From Magnolia sinica (Eukaryota > Streptophyta > Magnoliopsida > Magnoliales > Magnoliaceae), in assembly GCF_029962835.1 (NCBI RefSeq), contig NC_080579.1, positions 81,609,959 through 81,673,958 of the forward strand: 64,000 bases of DNA, given 5' to 3'. Made by a program: the position numbers and the translations under genes. Every line of letters begins with the position of its first letter. Positions within the stretch are counted from its first letter, which is position 1. The notes beneath the pieces are model-generated. The model saw only the letters and a program-made list of their open reading frames with translations. It did not search any database and was not told the DNA's origin. Of this stretch, positions 1 through 11,793 are shown in pieces.

Positions 1-227
1 CTAATTTATTTTAGAAATTTCCACTTTCTTTTAAGAATTCCTTCTTTTAGAAATTAATTTACTGCTATTTTTCTTTTTAGAATCTAACTTATTTTTGTTT
101 TATTTTGCAGGTTTTTAACTTAGGACTTCAATTTGGTAATTTCTTTCCAACTCTCTCTTTCTTTCTAGATTTTCTTTCCCTTTCTTAGGATTAGACTTTG
201 AATTTGATTGAGGGCTGCGAGTGTTTC
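1..227 (+). other. Athila copy A leader (3' part)
   Basis: Non-coding, T-rich sequence with recurring blocks of the type ttagaaatt and tttctttc. It aligns with the leader of copy B just before its gag. No ORF or other signal is visible. Confidence 0.8.
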
Positions 228-1213
228 ATGCCCAAGTGGGCCCGTGACAACACTCGACACCTCTTGACTGAAGGAGGATTGGTTGAGGGGTTGACTATCC
301 ATCGCAGGACTAGACACCGCTCGAAATCCCCTGAGTTAACTGAAGTTATGGCTGAAGACCAACCTCCTCTACTTCCACCCAGGGTGGAGGATACCCAAGA
401 TGAAAATGAGGTGCAACAGGTGTAAGACCCGTGTCCTAATCCGTACCATTCTGTTAGCTTCCGCGGTCCTTCCGGTCAAATTTCGGCAACCTTCGCACCG
501 TATTCGGTATTTGCGCACGATCCTAAGCCAGGTCCCGCGCACCGACGTCGGCTCGATCCGAAACTTATGTCTTGGCGATCGCGTCGTCGCCGCGGTTCCA
601 ACGCCGTGACTTGCGCACCGAACCGATACCCAGGTAAGAAGATGCCGATCAGCGTTTATTCCGAAGAAACACCGCGCGTTGCGGATTTCGAGGGAATCTC
701 CACACAATTAGTCCGACTAATTAACCATAAATGCAACCATACCTCAAAGTACTTCACCCATTCCCTCTTTTTCCAAAAGTTCACCATCTTTCCACCTCAC
801 CATTCCTCTTTTTCTCATTTTCAACCTCAACCATCCCTCTTCTCCACCAATTTCAAACTAAACCATACCCCTCATCACTTTTTTCTTACAACCATCACTC
901 CACCCATTCCTCCACCCATTATTTCTATCTCTCCCTCTCATTCTCTAACAACTTTTCCAAATTCCATGAGAAATTTCACACTCTCTCAACTTCAAGTGTG
1001 GCCCACCCTCTCATCTCCAATCTCAACCATTCATCTTTCATCAACCTCCATTAATAGTGAAGGTAAGGAGCTAAGGAGTCCAAGGGAGCAAGGAGAAGGA
1101 AGATAAGGTGGGTGATTTTCTATTCTTTAGGGCCCACTTGTTGGTGGGACCCATTTGGATGTATGTGATCTAATCAAGAGGGCCCATAGTGGCGGGGTTC
1201 CTCTATCTCACCG

Positions 1214-1217
<4 letters not shown>

Positions 1218-1271
<54 letters not shown>
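1218..1271 (+). repeat. (CT)n microsatellite inside giant LTR 1
   Basis: About 27 uninterrupted CT dinucleotides. The ORFs that cross it are low-complexity artefacts. Confidence 0.97.
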
Positions 1272-1275
<4 letters not shown>

Positions 1276-2341
1276 GTGATGGTGTGGATCCCACCAATAT
1301 GTGTTATATCTACTCGTTCATCTACATCAGACGGCGTGGCCCGTCATATTGTAGGTGATGATCCACACCATCCACTGTTTGGATGGACCCAATACATTCC
1401 CTTTTCTATGTATTATATTTCATATAATATATATATATATGATATATATAATATATATGTATTGTATATATATAATATAGAATATATATACATAGGTGGG
1501 CCACGTCCAAGTGGGACCCACCACAATGCTTGTATTGATTGCGGACAGTCCAGCGGACGCTGGACTATGTGGAATGGTAAAAAGAGGTGCTAGTTCACGG
1601 CTAGCTTTAAAAAAAAAAGGGGGCAGAAGATGTAATAATAAAATAATATTTTTTTTTGGCCACTCATATAGGCCCCACTTTAATGCTTTTATGCAATCCA
1701 AGCCGTCCATCCCCTTCCACAGATCATTTTAGGCGTTGAGCATAAAAATGATCTCAATCTGAGCTTATGGTGGGCCATAGTATAGCGAGTAAGTTTCCTA
1801 CCATTGAAATACACCCTGGTGTTGCTGTACATCAGAAAACCATTCAATATTGGTGTCAATAGACTTGTATCGAGCCTCAGGGGCCAATGAATGGTATGGA
1901 TCTTACTGATGTGGGCCCCGTTTGTGGAAAACCACAAAAAAATCCTTTTTTTTCAAAAAAAAAAAGAGAAGAAAGAAGAAGCAGCGCACGCTGCTGCTGT
2001 CAGAGCGCCACAGGCGCTGCCTGCGCTCGACGACGGACGGATGGTGGGCTGGGGGTCACGGCCCCAGTTGTGGGCCCCACCTTGATGGCTTTCGACCATC
2101 CAATCCGTGAATTTGATGGCTCCCCATGGACTGACCGTACATCCCAAAAATCTGCCTCATTCAGAACTCATGTGGGCCATACCATCTAAAATCATGTGAA
2201 GACCTGCCTAAATCATATAAAATCGCGTGGTGGGGCCTACCTGAGTTTTGGATGTTGCTGAAACTTGGTTTGTACCGTCATTTAGGTGGGACCCACATAA
2301 TGGGTGGGCTGGATTGTGAATCACATCTCGGTGGGCCCCAA

Positions 2342-2344
<3 letters not shown>

Positions 2345-2399
<55 letters not shown>
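2345..2399 (+). repeat. (TA)n microsatellite inside giant LTR 1
   Basis: About 27 uninterrupted AT dinucleotides next to a GTGGGCCCC word. A second, imperfect TA-rich stretch lies at about 1421-1490. Confidence 0.97.
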
Positions 2400-2402
<3 letters not shown>

Positions 2403-2699
2403 AAAGCAGTATCTAGGACGGGCGGCCAAGAGGCAGGGACCCACGGCTCCATCCGTGGGCCCCACCATGATGTATATTTTGTATCCACACCGCCCATTTG
2501 GTGGGCCACTATTTGACATGGACCCCCCCTCAAAAATCAGGCCAATCCAGCGCTCGGGCGGCCCACATCACAAGAAACAGTGTGAATTGAACTCTACCAT
2601 TGAAACCCTTTCTGGGTCCACAGAAGTTCCAGATCAAGCTGAAAATTGTTGTTCCCCTCCTCCCTGGCCCGTGTGACCTTATGAATAAGTTGGATTTCA

Positions 2700-3110
2700 A
2701 ATGAACATTTCAGTGGGCCTTACCCAAGGTCCAAGTGACCTTATGAATAGGTTGGATTTCAAATAAATATTATGGTGGGCCCTAGGCCCATGTGATGGAG
2801 CCATATTGATGTATTTCTGGCCGTTGGGGAGGCCCACCTTGATATATATATAAGGCCCATGAGGTTAGGCCCATTCGACGTATTGGTGGCCCGTTGTCGA
2901 GGCCCACTCTGATATATATAAGGGCCATGTTACGAGACCCATTGTGATGTTTTCAAAGGCTCATGGAGTATGACCCATTGCAATGTACATAAGGCCCACT
3001 AATGCGGCCCACTTGATTTATATAAGGCCCATATGAGATGGCCCATTTGATGTATCTGAGAACTATGGGTCGAGGCCCAATGAGATGTATATTAGTCCAT
3101 TGCAATGTGT
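2700..3110 (+). repeat. Degenerate GGCCCA...tatata tandem repeats in giant LTR 1
   Basis: Blocks of the type aggcccac(c/t)(t/c)tgatatatataa-ggcccat recur every 60 bases or so with heavy decay. The inverted relative has similar words at 48960-49200 and 50270-50540. Confidence 0.6.
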
Positions 3111-6100
3111 GATTTCCTATGGTTTGTGTAATGGTGCTTTATGGCGGGCTAAGCCTTGGGAACAATGTTGGTTTGACGTCCACATTGTAAGGACAATGTT
3201 GGTTAAATGTCCGCATTGTCACACTCCTTAAGGCCACTGATAGGTCCATACTTATACTCTGCAGGCCGTCTAGGCCCATTTTTGTGATACGCAGAGCCCA
3301 TCCCTATATGCATGTTTAGTATAGATCCATGATTTATTATCATACGCATCATATGTATGATCTGGTATGAGGAGTGATTGATCATAGCATATGCCTTGAG
3401 GCAGATCGTTTCCCTGATAGGCGGAGTTGCCCAGTATGAGCGCATGGGTTACGCAGGACTATGCATGTATGATAGTATGATTCATGCACTTGCATTTGTG
3501 TGATTGCGATTCTTGTATGCCCTAGCGACATCGGGGCCATAGCCTCCACGATACATCGTGGATGGCGGGATTGAAACCGAAAATATTTGGTTTTACTAGC
3601 ATACGGGCGCCATAGACGTCCTCGGTGAAAATCCCTAAACCCGATGGTACCAGGAGGATGACTCCAACGTCGAGACCGAGTGGATATACGAGCGCATGAG
3701 GGCCGAATACCGAGGCCGCGTCTCCCACCGTGTCGTGGTCGGTTGGAAAGGGGTGTGGCCTTACTCGCCCGAGGGTAGGGGCAATACTAGGTTTGACCAG
3801 CTCGCGAATGGGTTCGCTATCGACGTGCTTGATAGGTTTGGCGGACTATTGGCCGGGCGGATAGTGAGGTTTCTTACGCTCACTTGGTATGCGGCTAGGA
3901 GAGCGACAGTGCCATTTGGAGTGTATTGAACCCCGGTGATTATCCAGAATGAGAACTGTACTGATACATGATGAGGATTGGCATGCTTGAGTTGCATCTT
4001 GCATCGCATGGCCGTGTTATGGCCGATAGCATTCATATCTTGCACCGCATAGCCTTGGTACGGCTGATTGCATACATGTGCTCACTACCATGTTTCCGCA
4101 TCACTCTAACCTTGCATTTTGAGCACGTTTATATTGCGCACACACTTACACCACCCTCTAAGCTTTCCATAAGCTTATGCACGATTGATGCGTGCAGGTG
4201 ACGCCAGGACGCAGCCGCAGCCATAGTCTCGCTGTAGTTGGAGCGTGCAGTTGAGCTTCTGGAGTTTTGCTTCTTTTGTTACATTGTATTTCCCCTTTCT
4301 GTCGCATTGTACTAAAAAGTTTTTGATCATAGTGGATTTTGTAGTGGTGTTCCTGTGCTTATTGTTTGTGGGTTATGCTTTTGTCATGCTCATTATGAAT
4401 CAGACTAATGATTTGAAACCCTCCTTGTAGTATCCCAGGATCGGAACCTGGTAAATGGGTGTCGGGATCCGAGAATGGGGTTCTACGGAGGCTGTCGGCG
4501 CCGGATTCGGCGATCGGGAATTTTGTGAGCCCGGTTTTCGAATTCGGGGCGTGACAACAGGCACCCCCGCCTCGTACTTTACGAGATTTTCTACAACCGG
4601 CGGGAGTGAGTACACCCTCATGCATGATTTTTCCTGAAAACACAGGACAAATGGATATCAAGCCAGGAGTTATCCAACTCCTTCCCAAATTCCATGGACT
4701 TGAATCAGAAAGTCCATATTTGCATTTGAAAGAGTTCGATGAGATTATAGCTACATTATGTTTTCCTAATGTATCTGAGGATACAATTAGGCTGAAACTC
4801 TTTCCTTTTTCCTTAAAAGAGAAAGCTAAGACGTGGTTACATTCACTGCGTCCTAGATCCATTGGCACATGGAACGACATGCAGAGGGAATTCATAAAAA
4901 AATTCTTCCCACATCATAAAACGATTACCCTCAGAAAAGCAATCATGAACTTTGCCCAAAAGGAAGATGAAACATTCTTCCAATGTTGGGAAATGTTCAA
5001 AGATTTGGTCAGTTCATGCCTACAACACGGATTTGAAACGTGGCGCATTACAAATTTTTTCTATGATGGACTGACATCTTCCATGCGCCAAATGGTCGAG
5101 ACAATGTGTAATGGAGAGTTCATCAACAAAGTTGTTGACGAGGTATGGGATTACCTCGATAGTCTCGCTGAAAAAACACAATCATGGGACTATTACCCAA
5201 AGTCGAACACCACGTCTAGGCCGACTCAATTAAAGGAGAAAGGTGGATTATATCTCTTGAAAGAAGAGGATGATCTCAAGTGTAAAGTGACTACGCTCAT
5301 AAGGAAAGTTGAGGCCATGGAAGGAAAGAAGGATAAGGTCAATGAAATTGTTTGCGGCATCTGTGATTGCAACATTCACACAACTGAAAATTGTCCTACA
5401 ATACCTGCCTTTCGAGGAGTGTTGAATGAACAAGCCAATGCCGTAAATAATTATCAAAGACCTTTTACTGGACCTAACTCCAATACATACAACCCTGGCT
5501 GGAAAAATCATCCAAACTTTAGTTGGAGGAATGGACAGACGGCTACTCCTCCAGGTTTCTTCAATCAAAATCCAAATCAAGTGAAACCTCAAGAGGAACC
5601 GGTTCAAAATCCCATACAAGAACTGGCTCAGGCAATGCGGGGAATTACAGATTTTATGCAAAAGATAGATTCTCGTATGATGGTTATAGAAAAGGGGATG
5701 CTTCCTGCACAACCTCTCCCCAATCCTAAACCGCAGTACGAGAATAATGATCCCAGCTCTTCAAATCAGATGGGGCATGCTAAATCCATCACCACTCTTA
5801 GGAGTGGAAAGATCATTGATAAAACTCTTCCGGTTAGGCCCGAAAAGCCTCAAGAACCAGAAGAGGACAACAATGATGGATCGAGTGATGCCCCACAAAA
5901 AGTAGAACCAGAACTTTTAGAGAAGCCAGTTGCTCCATTCCCCCAACGGTTGGTTTCGCCAAAACCTCACTCTAACTCTCAGGATATCCTAGAGGCATTG
6001 AAACAAGTGAAAGTCAACATTCCTCTACTTGATGTCGTTAAACAGATACCTTCATATGCCGAATTCCTGAAAGACTTATGCACGACCAAACGATGGAAAA

Positions 6101-6813
6101 TTATTCAAAAGAAAATCTTCTTGACTGAGAAAGTGAGTGCCATCCTGAAGCAAGACGTGCCGCAGAAATTCAAAGATCCCGGTAGCCCAACCATATTATG
6201 TGTAATCGGGAACCATCGAATTGATCACGCACTTCTTGACTTAGGAGCGAGCGTCAATCTGATTCCCTACTCGGTATACAAACAGTTAGGTTTGGGTGAA
6301 TTAAAACCCACCCTAACCACACTACAACTTGCTGATCGCTCTGTTCGTGTACCAAGAGGGATAATTGAGGATGTGTTAGTCCAGGTCGATAGATTTTACT
6401 ACCCTGTAGATTTTATCATCCTGGACACCGAACCCATCAATAACATGAGCACTCAGATTCCCGTCATTCTTGGTCGCCCATTCCTTGCCACGTCAAATGC
6501 AATTATCAATTGCAGGAATGGTATCATGACCATGTCTTTTGGAAATTTGACATTGGAGTCAAACATTTTTTTCAATAACGGCAGCAACTCAGAGGATGAT
6601 GACGATTTCCACGACATTAACATGATTGACTCTTTCGTGGAAGATACGACACCGCTGACCTTATCCTCCGACCATCTGGAGACGTGCCTGGCCCACTCCC
6701 ATGATTTTGATGATGACATGATTAGGGAGACATGTGCCTTGCTTGATACTGCACCGGTACTTGAAGTTAACCGGTGGAGGCCACAATTTGAAGAATTGCC
6801 ATAAACCGATATA

Positions 6814-9738
6814 GTGCCTCTACCGTCTAACCTCAAGCCACCGAAGCTTGACCTAAAACCTTTGCCCTCTGATTTGAAATATGTATATTTGGGTCAAGAT
6901 GAGACATACCCGGTGGTGATCTCTGCCCACCTGGAGAAAGAACAGGAGAGTATGCTTATATCTACTCTCATTAAGCATAAAGGAGCCCTGGGATGGACGA
7001 TAGCAGACCTCAAAGGAATCGATCCCTCGATTTGTACTCACCACATATATCTTGAGGATAATGCAAAAACCGCTCGGCAACCACAACGTAGACTAAATCC
7101 AAACATGAAGGAAGTGGTTAAGGCCGAGGTTCTTAAACTATTGGACGTGGGTATCATATACCCTATATCTGATAGTCAATGGGTGAGTCCAACTCAAGTG
7201 GTCCCTAAGAAGTCCGGAATCACCATCGTAGCCAATGCCAATAATGAACTCGTGCCAACTAGAGTCACTACTGGTTGGAGAATGTGCATTGACTACAGGA
7301 AGTTGAATACCGTCACGAGGAAAGACCACTTTTCTTTATCATTCATTGATCAGATCCTGAAAAGGTTAGCTGGTCATTCCTATTACAGTTTCCTTGACGG
7401 GTATTCGGGCTACAACCAGATAGAGATAGCCCCTGAAGACCAGGAAAAGACCACATTTACATGTCATTACGGCACCTTTGCCTATCGAAAGATGCCATTT
7501 GGACTATGTAATGCCCTTGCCACTTTTCAGCGATGTATGCTCAGTATTTTTTCTGACATGGTGGGGCAATATCTATAGGTCTTCATGGACGATTTCTCTG
7601 TTTACGGTCCATCTTTCAGCAAGTGCTTGGAAAGTCTTAAATGTGTGCTGAAAAGATGTGAAGAAAAGAACTTGGTACTTAATTGGGAGAAGTGTCATTT
7701 CATGGTTCAGAAGGGAATTGTCCTTGGGCATATCATCTCGTCCAAAGGAATCGAGGTAGATAAGGCAAAAATCGATCTTATCTCTAACCTACCTCCACCT
7801 AAGAACATCAGAGACGTGCGATCCTTCTTAGGACACACAGAATTTTACAGGCGATTCATAAAGGACTTTAGTCTCCTCTCTCGTCCTTTATGCACTCTTC
7901 TTCAAAAGGATGCTCCGTACGAGTGGACTGACAGGAAGCTTTCACTAAGCTTAAGGGCATGTTGACTAGTGCACCCATCATACAACCACCCGACTGGGGC
8001 ATTCCTTTTGAACTTATGTGCGATGCGTCTGATTATGCTCTTGGAGCGGTTCTAGGCCAAAGAAAAGATAAAAAACCCTACGTTATTCATTATGCGAGTA
8101 GGACTCTAAATCCTGCCCAAGTGAACTACTCGACTACGGAAAAGGAACTCTTAGCTGTAGTGTTCGCCTTGAACAAATTTAGGTCCTACTTGATCGGATC
8201 CAAGATCATTATCTATACAGATCATGCGGCACCGAAGTATCTTCTTTCTAAGAATGATTCTAAGCCCCGTTTGATACGATGGATTCTCCTACTCTAAGAA
8301 TTTGATTTGGAAATTAAAGATAAAAAGGGAGTAGAAAATGTTGTCGCCGATCACCTTTCTCGCCTTAATACCTCTGATCCCCTTGAGACGACTCATATCA
8401 ACGACATGTTCCCTGATGAACAACTGTTCCGAGTCTCCCATTCACCTTGGTTCGCTGATATTGCTAATTATCTTGCTACAGGTGCCATACCGACACAGTG
8501 GACTGCGCAAGATAAGAAGAAATTCTTCACCGAGGTGCGCAACTTTTTCTGGGATGATCCTTACTTATTTAAATATTGTCCAGACCAAATCCTAAGGAGA
8601 TGTGTACCAGACGATGAGCATCAGAGCGTCATCTCCTTCTGTCACTCAGAGGCCTGTGGTGGTCACTTTTCTGCTAAAAAGACCACGGCCAAGATTCTGC
8701 AGTGTGGCTTTTACTGGCCCACTATGTTTAGGGACACTCATGAGTTTTGCAAAGCTTGTGTGCGTTGTCAGAATTGGGAGCATTGTCCCGTCGAAATATG
8801 ATGCCTTTGAATCCCATTCTTATCATTGAAGCATTTGATTGCTGGGGCATCGATTTCATGGGACCATCCCCCAATCGTTTGAAAATCTGTAGATTTTGCT
8901 CGCCGTGGATTATGTCACTAAATGGGTCGAAGCGATTCCGTGTCGAAAGAATGACCATCGCACAGTCATTAAATTCCTAAAAGAAAACATCATTTCTCGA
9001 TTCGGAACGCCTCGAGCCATCATTAGTGATGGGGGCTCACACTTCTGTAATAAACCATTTGAGAGCTTAATGAAGAAATACGGTATCTCTCATAATGTGA
9101 GCACCCCATACCATCCTCAGACAAGTGGACAAGCTGAGATTTCCAATAGGGAGATCAAACACATTTTGGAGAAAACGGTTAACCCAGATCGTAAGGATTG
9201 GTCAATCCGATTGACCGATGCCTTATGGGCATACCGCACTGCATTTAAAACTCCTATTGGAATGTCTCCCTTTAGACTTGTCTATGGGAAGGCTTGTCAC
9301 TTGCCTGTAGTGCTGGAACATAAAGCGTACTGGGCGATCAAAAATCTTAATTTCAATCTGGACAACGCTGGCTCGCTACGCAAACTTCAATTGAATGAAC
9401 TTGAAGAAATCCGGAATGATGCATACGATAATTCGAGAATTTACAAGGACAAGATGAAAGCATTTCATGACCAACAAATTTTACGAAAATCATTCATGCC
9501 TGGTTAGAAGGTCCTTTTGTACAATTCTCGATTACATCTCTTTCCGGGTAAGCTTCGATCTCGTTGGACCGGCCCTTACATTGTTGTCACTGTTTTTCCA
9601 TATGGGGCTGTTGAGATACGAGATCTCGACAATGGCAAGGAGTTTAAAGTCAATGGACATCGATTGAAACCATTTGTCGAGAAATTTGATTCAGAGAACA
9701 TGTCCATGCCTCTGACTGATCCTGTTTACCAGGATTGA
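6814..9738 (+). pseudogene. Athila copy A pol: RT, RNase H, integrase (broken)
   Basis: RT and RNase H copy the element RNA into DNA; integrase inserts it. RT spans about 6950-7900, with FGLCNA near 7500 and the catalytic FMDD-type motif at 7582-7596. RNase H spans about 8010-8370 ([13 protein letters not shown] near 8020). Integrase spans about 8620-9500, with an HHCC zinc domain (HSEACGGHF near 8643 to CVRCQ near 8770), the core aspartates in GIDFMG and ISDGGSHF, and NREIKHIL near 9150. Breaks seen against copy B: a TAG at 7576-7578 directly before the catalytic motif; a ~7-base loss near 7931 that shifts frame; a TAA at 8295-8297; a one-base loss near 8773; a TAG at 9505-9507. The last part (9517-9738) is the integrase C-terminal region, ending at a TGA. 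Confidence 0.9.
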
Positions 9739-11119
9739 TCTCCTAGTCTGATGGAGGTATAGGTAGGTTTCCTGTTTTCTTAGGACTAGGGTAGTTGCTT
9801 TATTTGTCTGGCTGAACAGGGTAAACTTACCGCTCCTGGGAGGCAACCCAGTTCTTCATTTCATTTTTTTTTTATCATTAGTTAGTTCAATGTTTGTGGG
9901 TAACATTACTGCAAACCCTCACGAGACTACAACTCGTCCACTAGGGGTAACTTAGGGGTTTAAAGGCTTGTTGCATACGCTAAATGCAATCGAGAGCACC
10001 TACGAAAGTGGTGTAGGTAGGATTTCATTTTTGTTATTTTTATTTCATTTTTTGTTGGTTTCTCTCTTGTGCTGACCCGCTCTTACGTAGATATCTTTGG
10101 AAAGCCTCTTGATTCTTTCGTCCAGGTACTATCTTTCCATCACTCTATCTTTTCGTTATCCCAAGTACATTGCATGCTTATTTCTTTTATATTGAGGACA
10201 ATGTAGATTTTTTGGTTGGGGGTGGGAGATTAGGTTTCCTAATCAGTGTTTTCTTGGTCTTGACTAAAAAGTTTAAAAAAAAAAAAATTTGTGAAAATTT
10301 TTAATTTTTCAGGATTTCTGATGAAGTCGAAGTGATGTTGACAGGCCATCTAGGGCACTTAGAATTTCAAGATGTGTGATGTTGGTACTTCATGACTCTT
10401 GGATTCAGTTATCTATTAAATTTCATAGCTAAGTTTGAATTGTTAATCTATTATTAGAATTGTAAATATTGATTGAGTCATGAATTCGCAGGACACATCT
10501 CGCTTGCATATTAAGATTTCAGTTCGATATTAAAGGATTAACTTAGTAATCACTAAACATGAAATGAACCAACTTGAGAAATTGAATGGATTGGGCGAAC
10601 AGTCTTTACCATAGGTTTGCTCCCTATAGGTGAGGATTCGATTCCCCATGAATGATATGTGAAAAAGTTGGGTGTACAGTCTTTACCTTAGGTTTGCTCC
10701 CTATAGGTGAAGATCTGATCCCTCTTCTTGGCATTAATTCTAATCAAATCAAAAATTAAAAGAATAAAAAGATAAGGTGTAAACCAAGTTGGGTTATCGT
10801 GATTTCTCTTATTTGTTACCAATGATATCCTTAAATATCAAGGTGAATCTTAATGTTGACAAGTCGAGATTAGACTATACATCCATGGAATTCAATATTT
10901 AGAATTATACTAATTGATGGACTAATATTTTGAACTTGATTATGAAGTTTACCGTGAGCTTGATTTCAGGAAAAAGTAATGCCAACATTCATGAATCTTA
11001 GAATTCGAGTATCTGAACTATTTTTCATAAATCCCTTGAGTTGTAAAAATTATCCTGTAATTCTCAATTTACTTTTCTCATACTTTGCTCGGGACTAGCA
11101 AAATGCTGGTTGGGGGTTG
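9739..11119 (+). other. Athila copy A 3' untranslated region with polypurine tracts
   Basis: No coding potential. The polypurine tract that would prime plus-strand DNA is the G-rich run at about 11108-11119 (ggttgggggttg), immediately before the LTR. A second similar run, gttggggg(t)ggga, lies at about 10217-10230 behind a ttgaggacaatgt word. A 35-base unit (acagtctttacc...ctataggtga) occurs twice, at 10599 and 10676, 77 bases apart. Copy B keeps this arrangement at 55180-56549. Confidence 0.75.
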
Positions 11120-11493
11120 TGTTGAGGGTCAAATATTGCATATCAGACCTAGTTGTTACCTGGATTTACAAACATAGTATTGTTTAACGGCCTGATTTAA
11201 TCATGTTTGTGATGCAGGGTGTATTCACGAGCTTGGACTGGAAAAGGGTACTAAAAGCATGGATTTAATGCTCTGATGACACCCAAGGGAGGCCAATACC
11301 CTAGCCAAGATTTCAGAATTGTCAGGAAGGTCGATATCACGCCGCAAAGACACTCCAAACGCAAGTTGTTTTGCGTTTTTACTGCGCAGACGAACTCAGT
11401 TGCTGCGAAAGCTCTTCTATTCCGACTCCAACACAGTCTCTTATGCGAAAAACTTCCGCATGGAGGACGGAAATTGGGTGCCGACGAGAGTGC

Positions 11494-11500
11494 TATAAAA
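11494..11500 (+). promoter_or_regulatory. TATA box, copy A LTR
   Basis: The sequence tataaaa lies in the copy-A-specific U3 segment and is followed by a GA-rich leader. It is a good match to the plant TATA consensus. Confidence 0.6.
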
Positions 11501-11771
11501 AAAGAGAGAGAGAAAGTGTAAGAGCAATCAAACGGGTCTCGGTTTTGAGGTTGAAGCGGGTTAGCTTGGTGGTCGGCTGGACGTGAAAGGGAAGCTGGAG
11601 CCGTGGGCTGCTGGATCATGAGAGGCACTGATGGGTATTGAAGGAAGGGACGGTGGAGCAGACTGAGGAAGAGAGAGAGTAATATTTCTTTTGAATTTGT
11701 TTATTTCAGATTACTGTTTTTTTTTTATTTTAAGAGGATGTTGAGCCTAAACATGTTTATTCTTGGCTAAA

Positions 11772-11793
11772 CCTCTTAGCTGGGGCTAAGAGG
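11772..11793 (+). other. Conserved RNA hairpin in Athila R/U5 (copy A)
   Basis: A 9-bp perfect stem (cctcttagc / gctaagagg) closes a 4-base loop. The same stem is present at 41257-41278, 44884-44905 and 58130-58151 in copy B, where the loop differs by one base. It would lie in the 5' leader of the element RNA. Role unknown; packaging or dimerisation is possible. Confidence 0.6.

Larger units (their letters stand above)
421..4556 (+). mobile_element. Giant solo LTR (or non-autonomous element), Tekay/Del-like ends
   Basis: The insert begins TGTAAGACCCG and ends CGGGGCGTGACA. It is bounded by the 5-bp direct repeat acagg (416-420 and 4557-4561); copy B has a single acagg at this site. TG...CA ends with a 5-bp duplication are diagnostic of LTR-retrotransposon integration. 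The 4136 bp hold no gag or pol and no second copy of the termini, so a solo LTR left by LTR-LTR recombination is the simplest reading; a non-autonomous element is the alternative. A relative lies inverted at 47229-53565. The terminal style recalls chromovirus Tekay/Del LTRs, but family assignment is a guess. The interior holds (CT)n, (TA)n and many GTGGGCC words. Confidence 0.82.
228..6804 (+). pseudogene. Athila copy A gag-protease ORF, split by a solo-LTR insertion
   Basis: Gag forms the capsid and packages element RNA; the protease cuts the polyprotein. The first ATG in frame is at 228 (MPKWARDN); copy B has the same start. Coding runs 228-420, is interrupted at 421-4556 plus a 5-bp duplication, and resumes in frame at 4562. 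The two parts together are about 811 codons with no other stop. Visible domains: retrotransposon Gag core at about 4750-5100; a CCHC zinc knuckle (C-x2-C-x4-H-x4-C) near 5353-5394; a proline-rich linker; and an aspartic protease with active site DLGAS near 6236-6252, followed by an ILGRPFLA motif near 6466-6490. The frame ends with TAA at 6802-6804, and pol follows in the same frame nine bases later. Copy B has the same TAA. Confidence 0.88.

Noticed and set aside
1155..1593. Overlapping ORFs across the (CT)n and TA-rich stretches
   Set aside because: Ser/Leu and Tyr/Ile strings come from the microsatellites; no protein family is recognisable and the region lies inside an LTR.
421..4556. A complete two-LTR element inside gag
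   Set aside because: The termini occur only once, with no primer site, polypurine tract or internal LTR boundary, so a solo LTR or non-autonomous element fits better.
4359..4895. Minus-strand ORF of 178 codons over the solo-LTR end and gag
   Set aside because: It spans an insertion junction and is the antisense shadow of gag; copy B has only part of it.
9739..11119. An env-like gene downstream of Athila pol
   Set aside because: No ORF with a signal peptide or membrane segment is present in either copy; the region is untranslated sequence with repeats and polypurine tracts.
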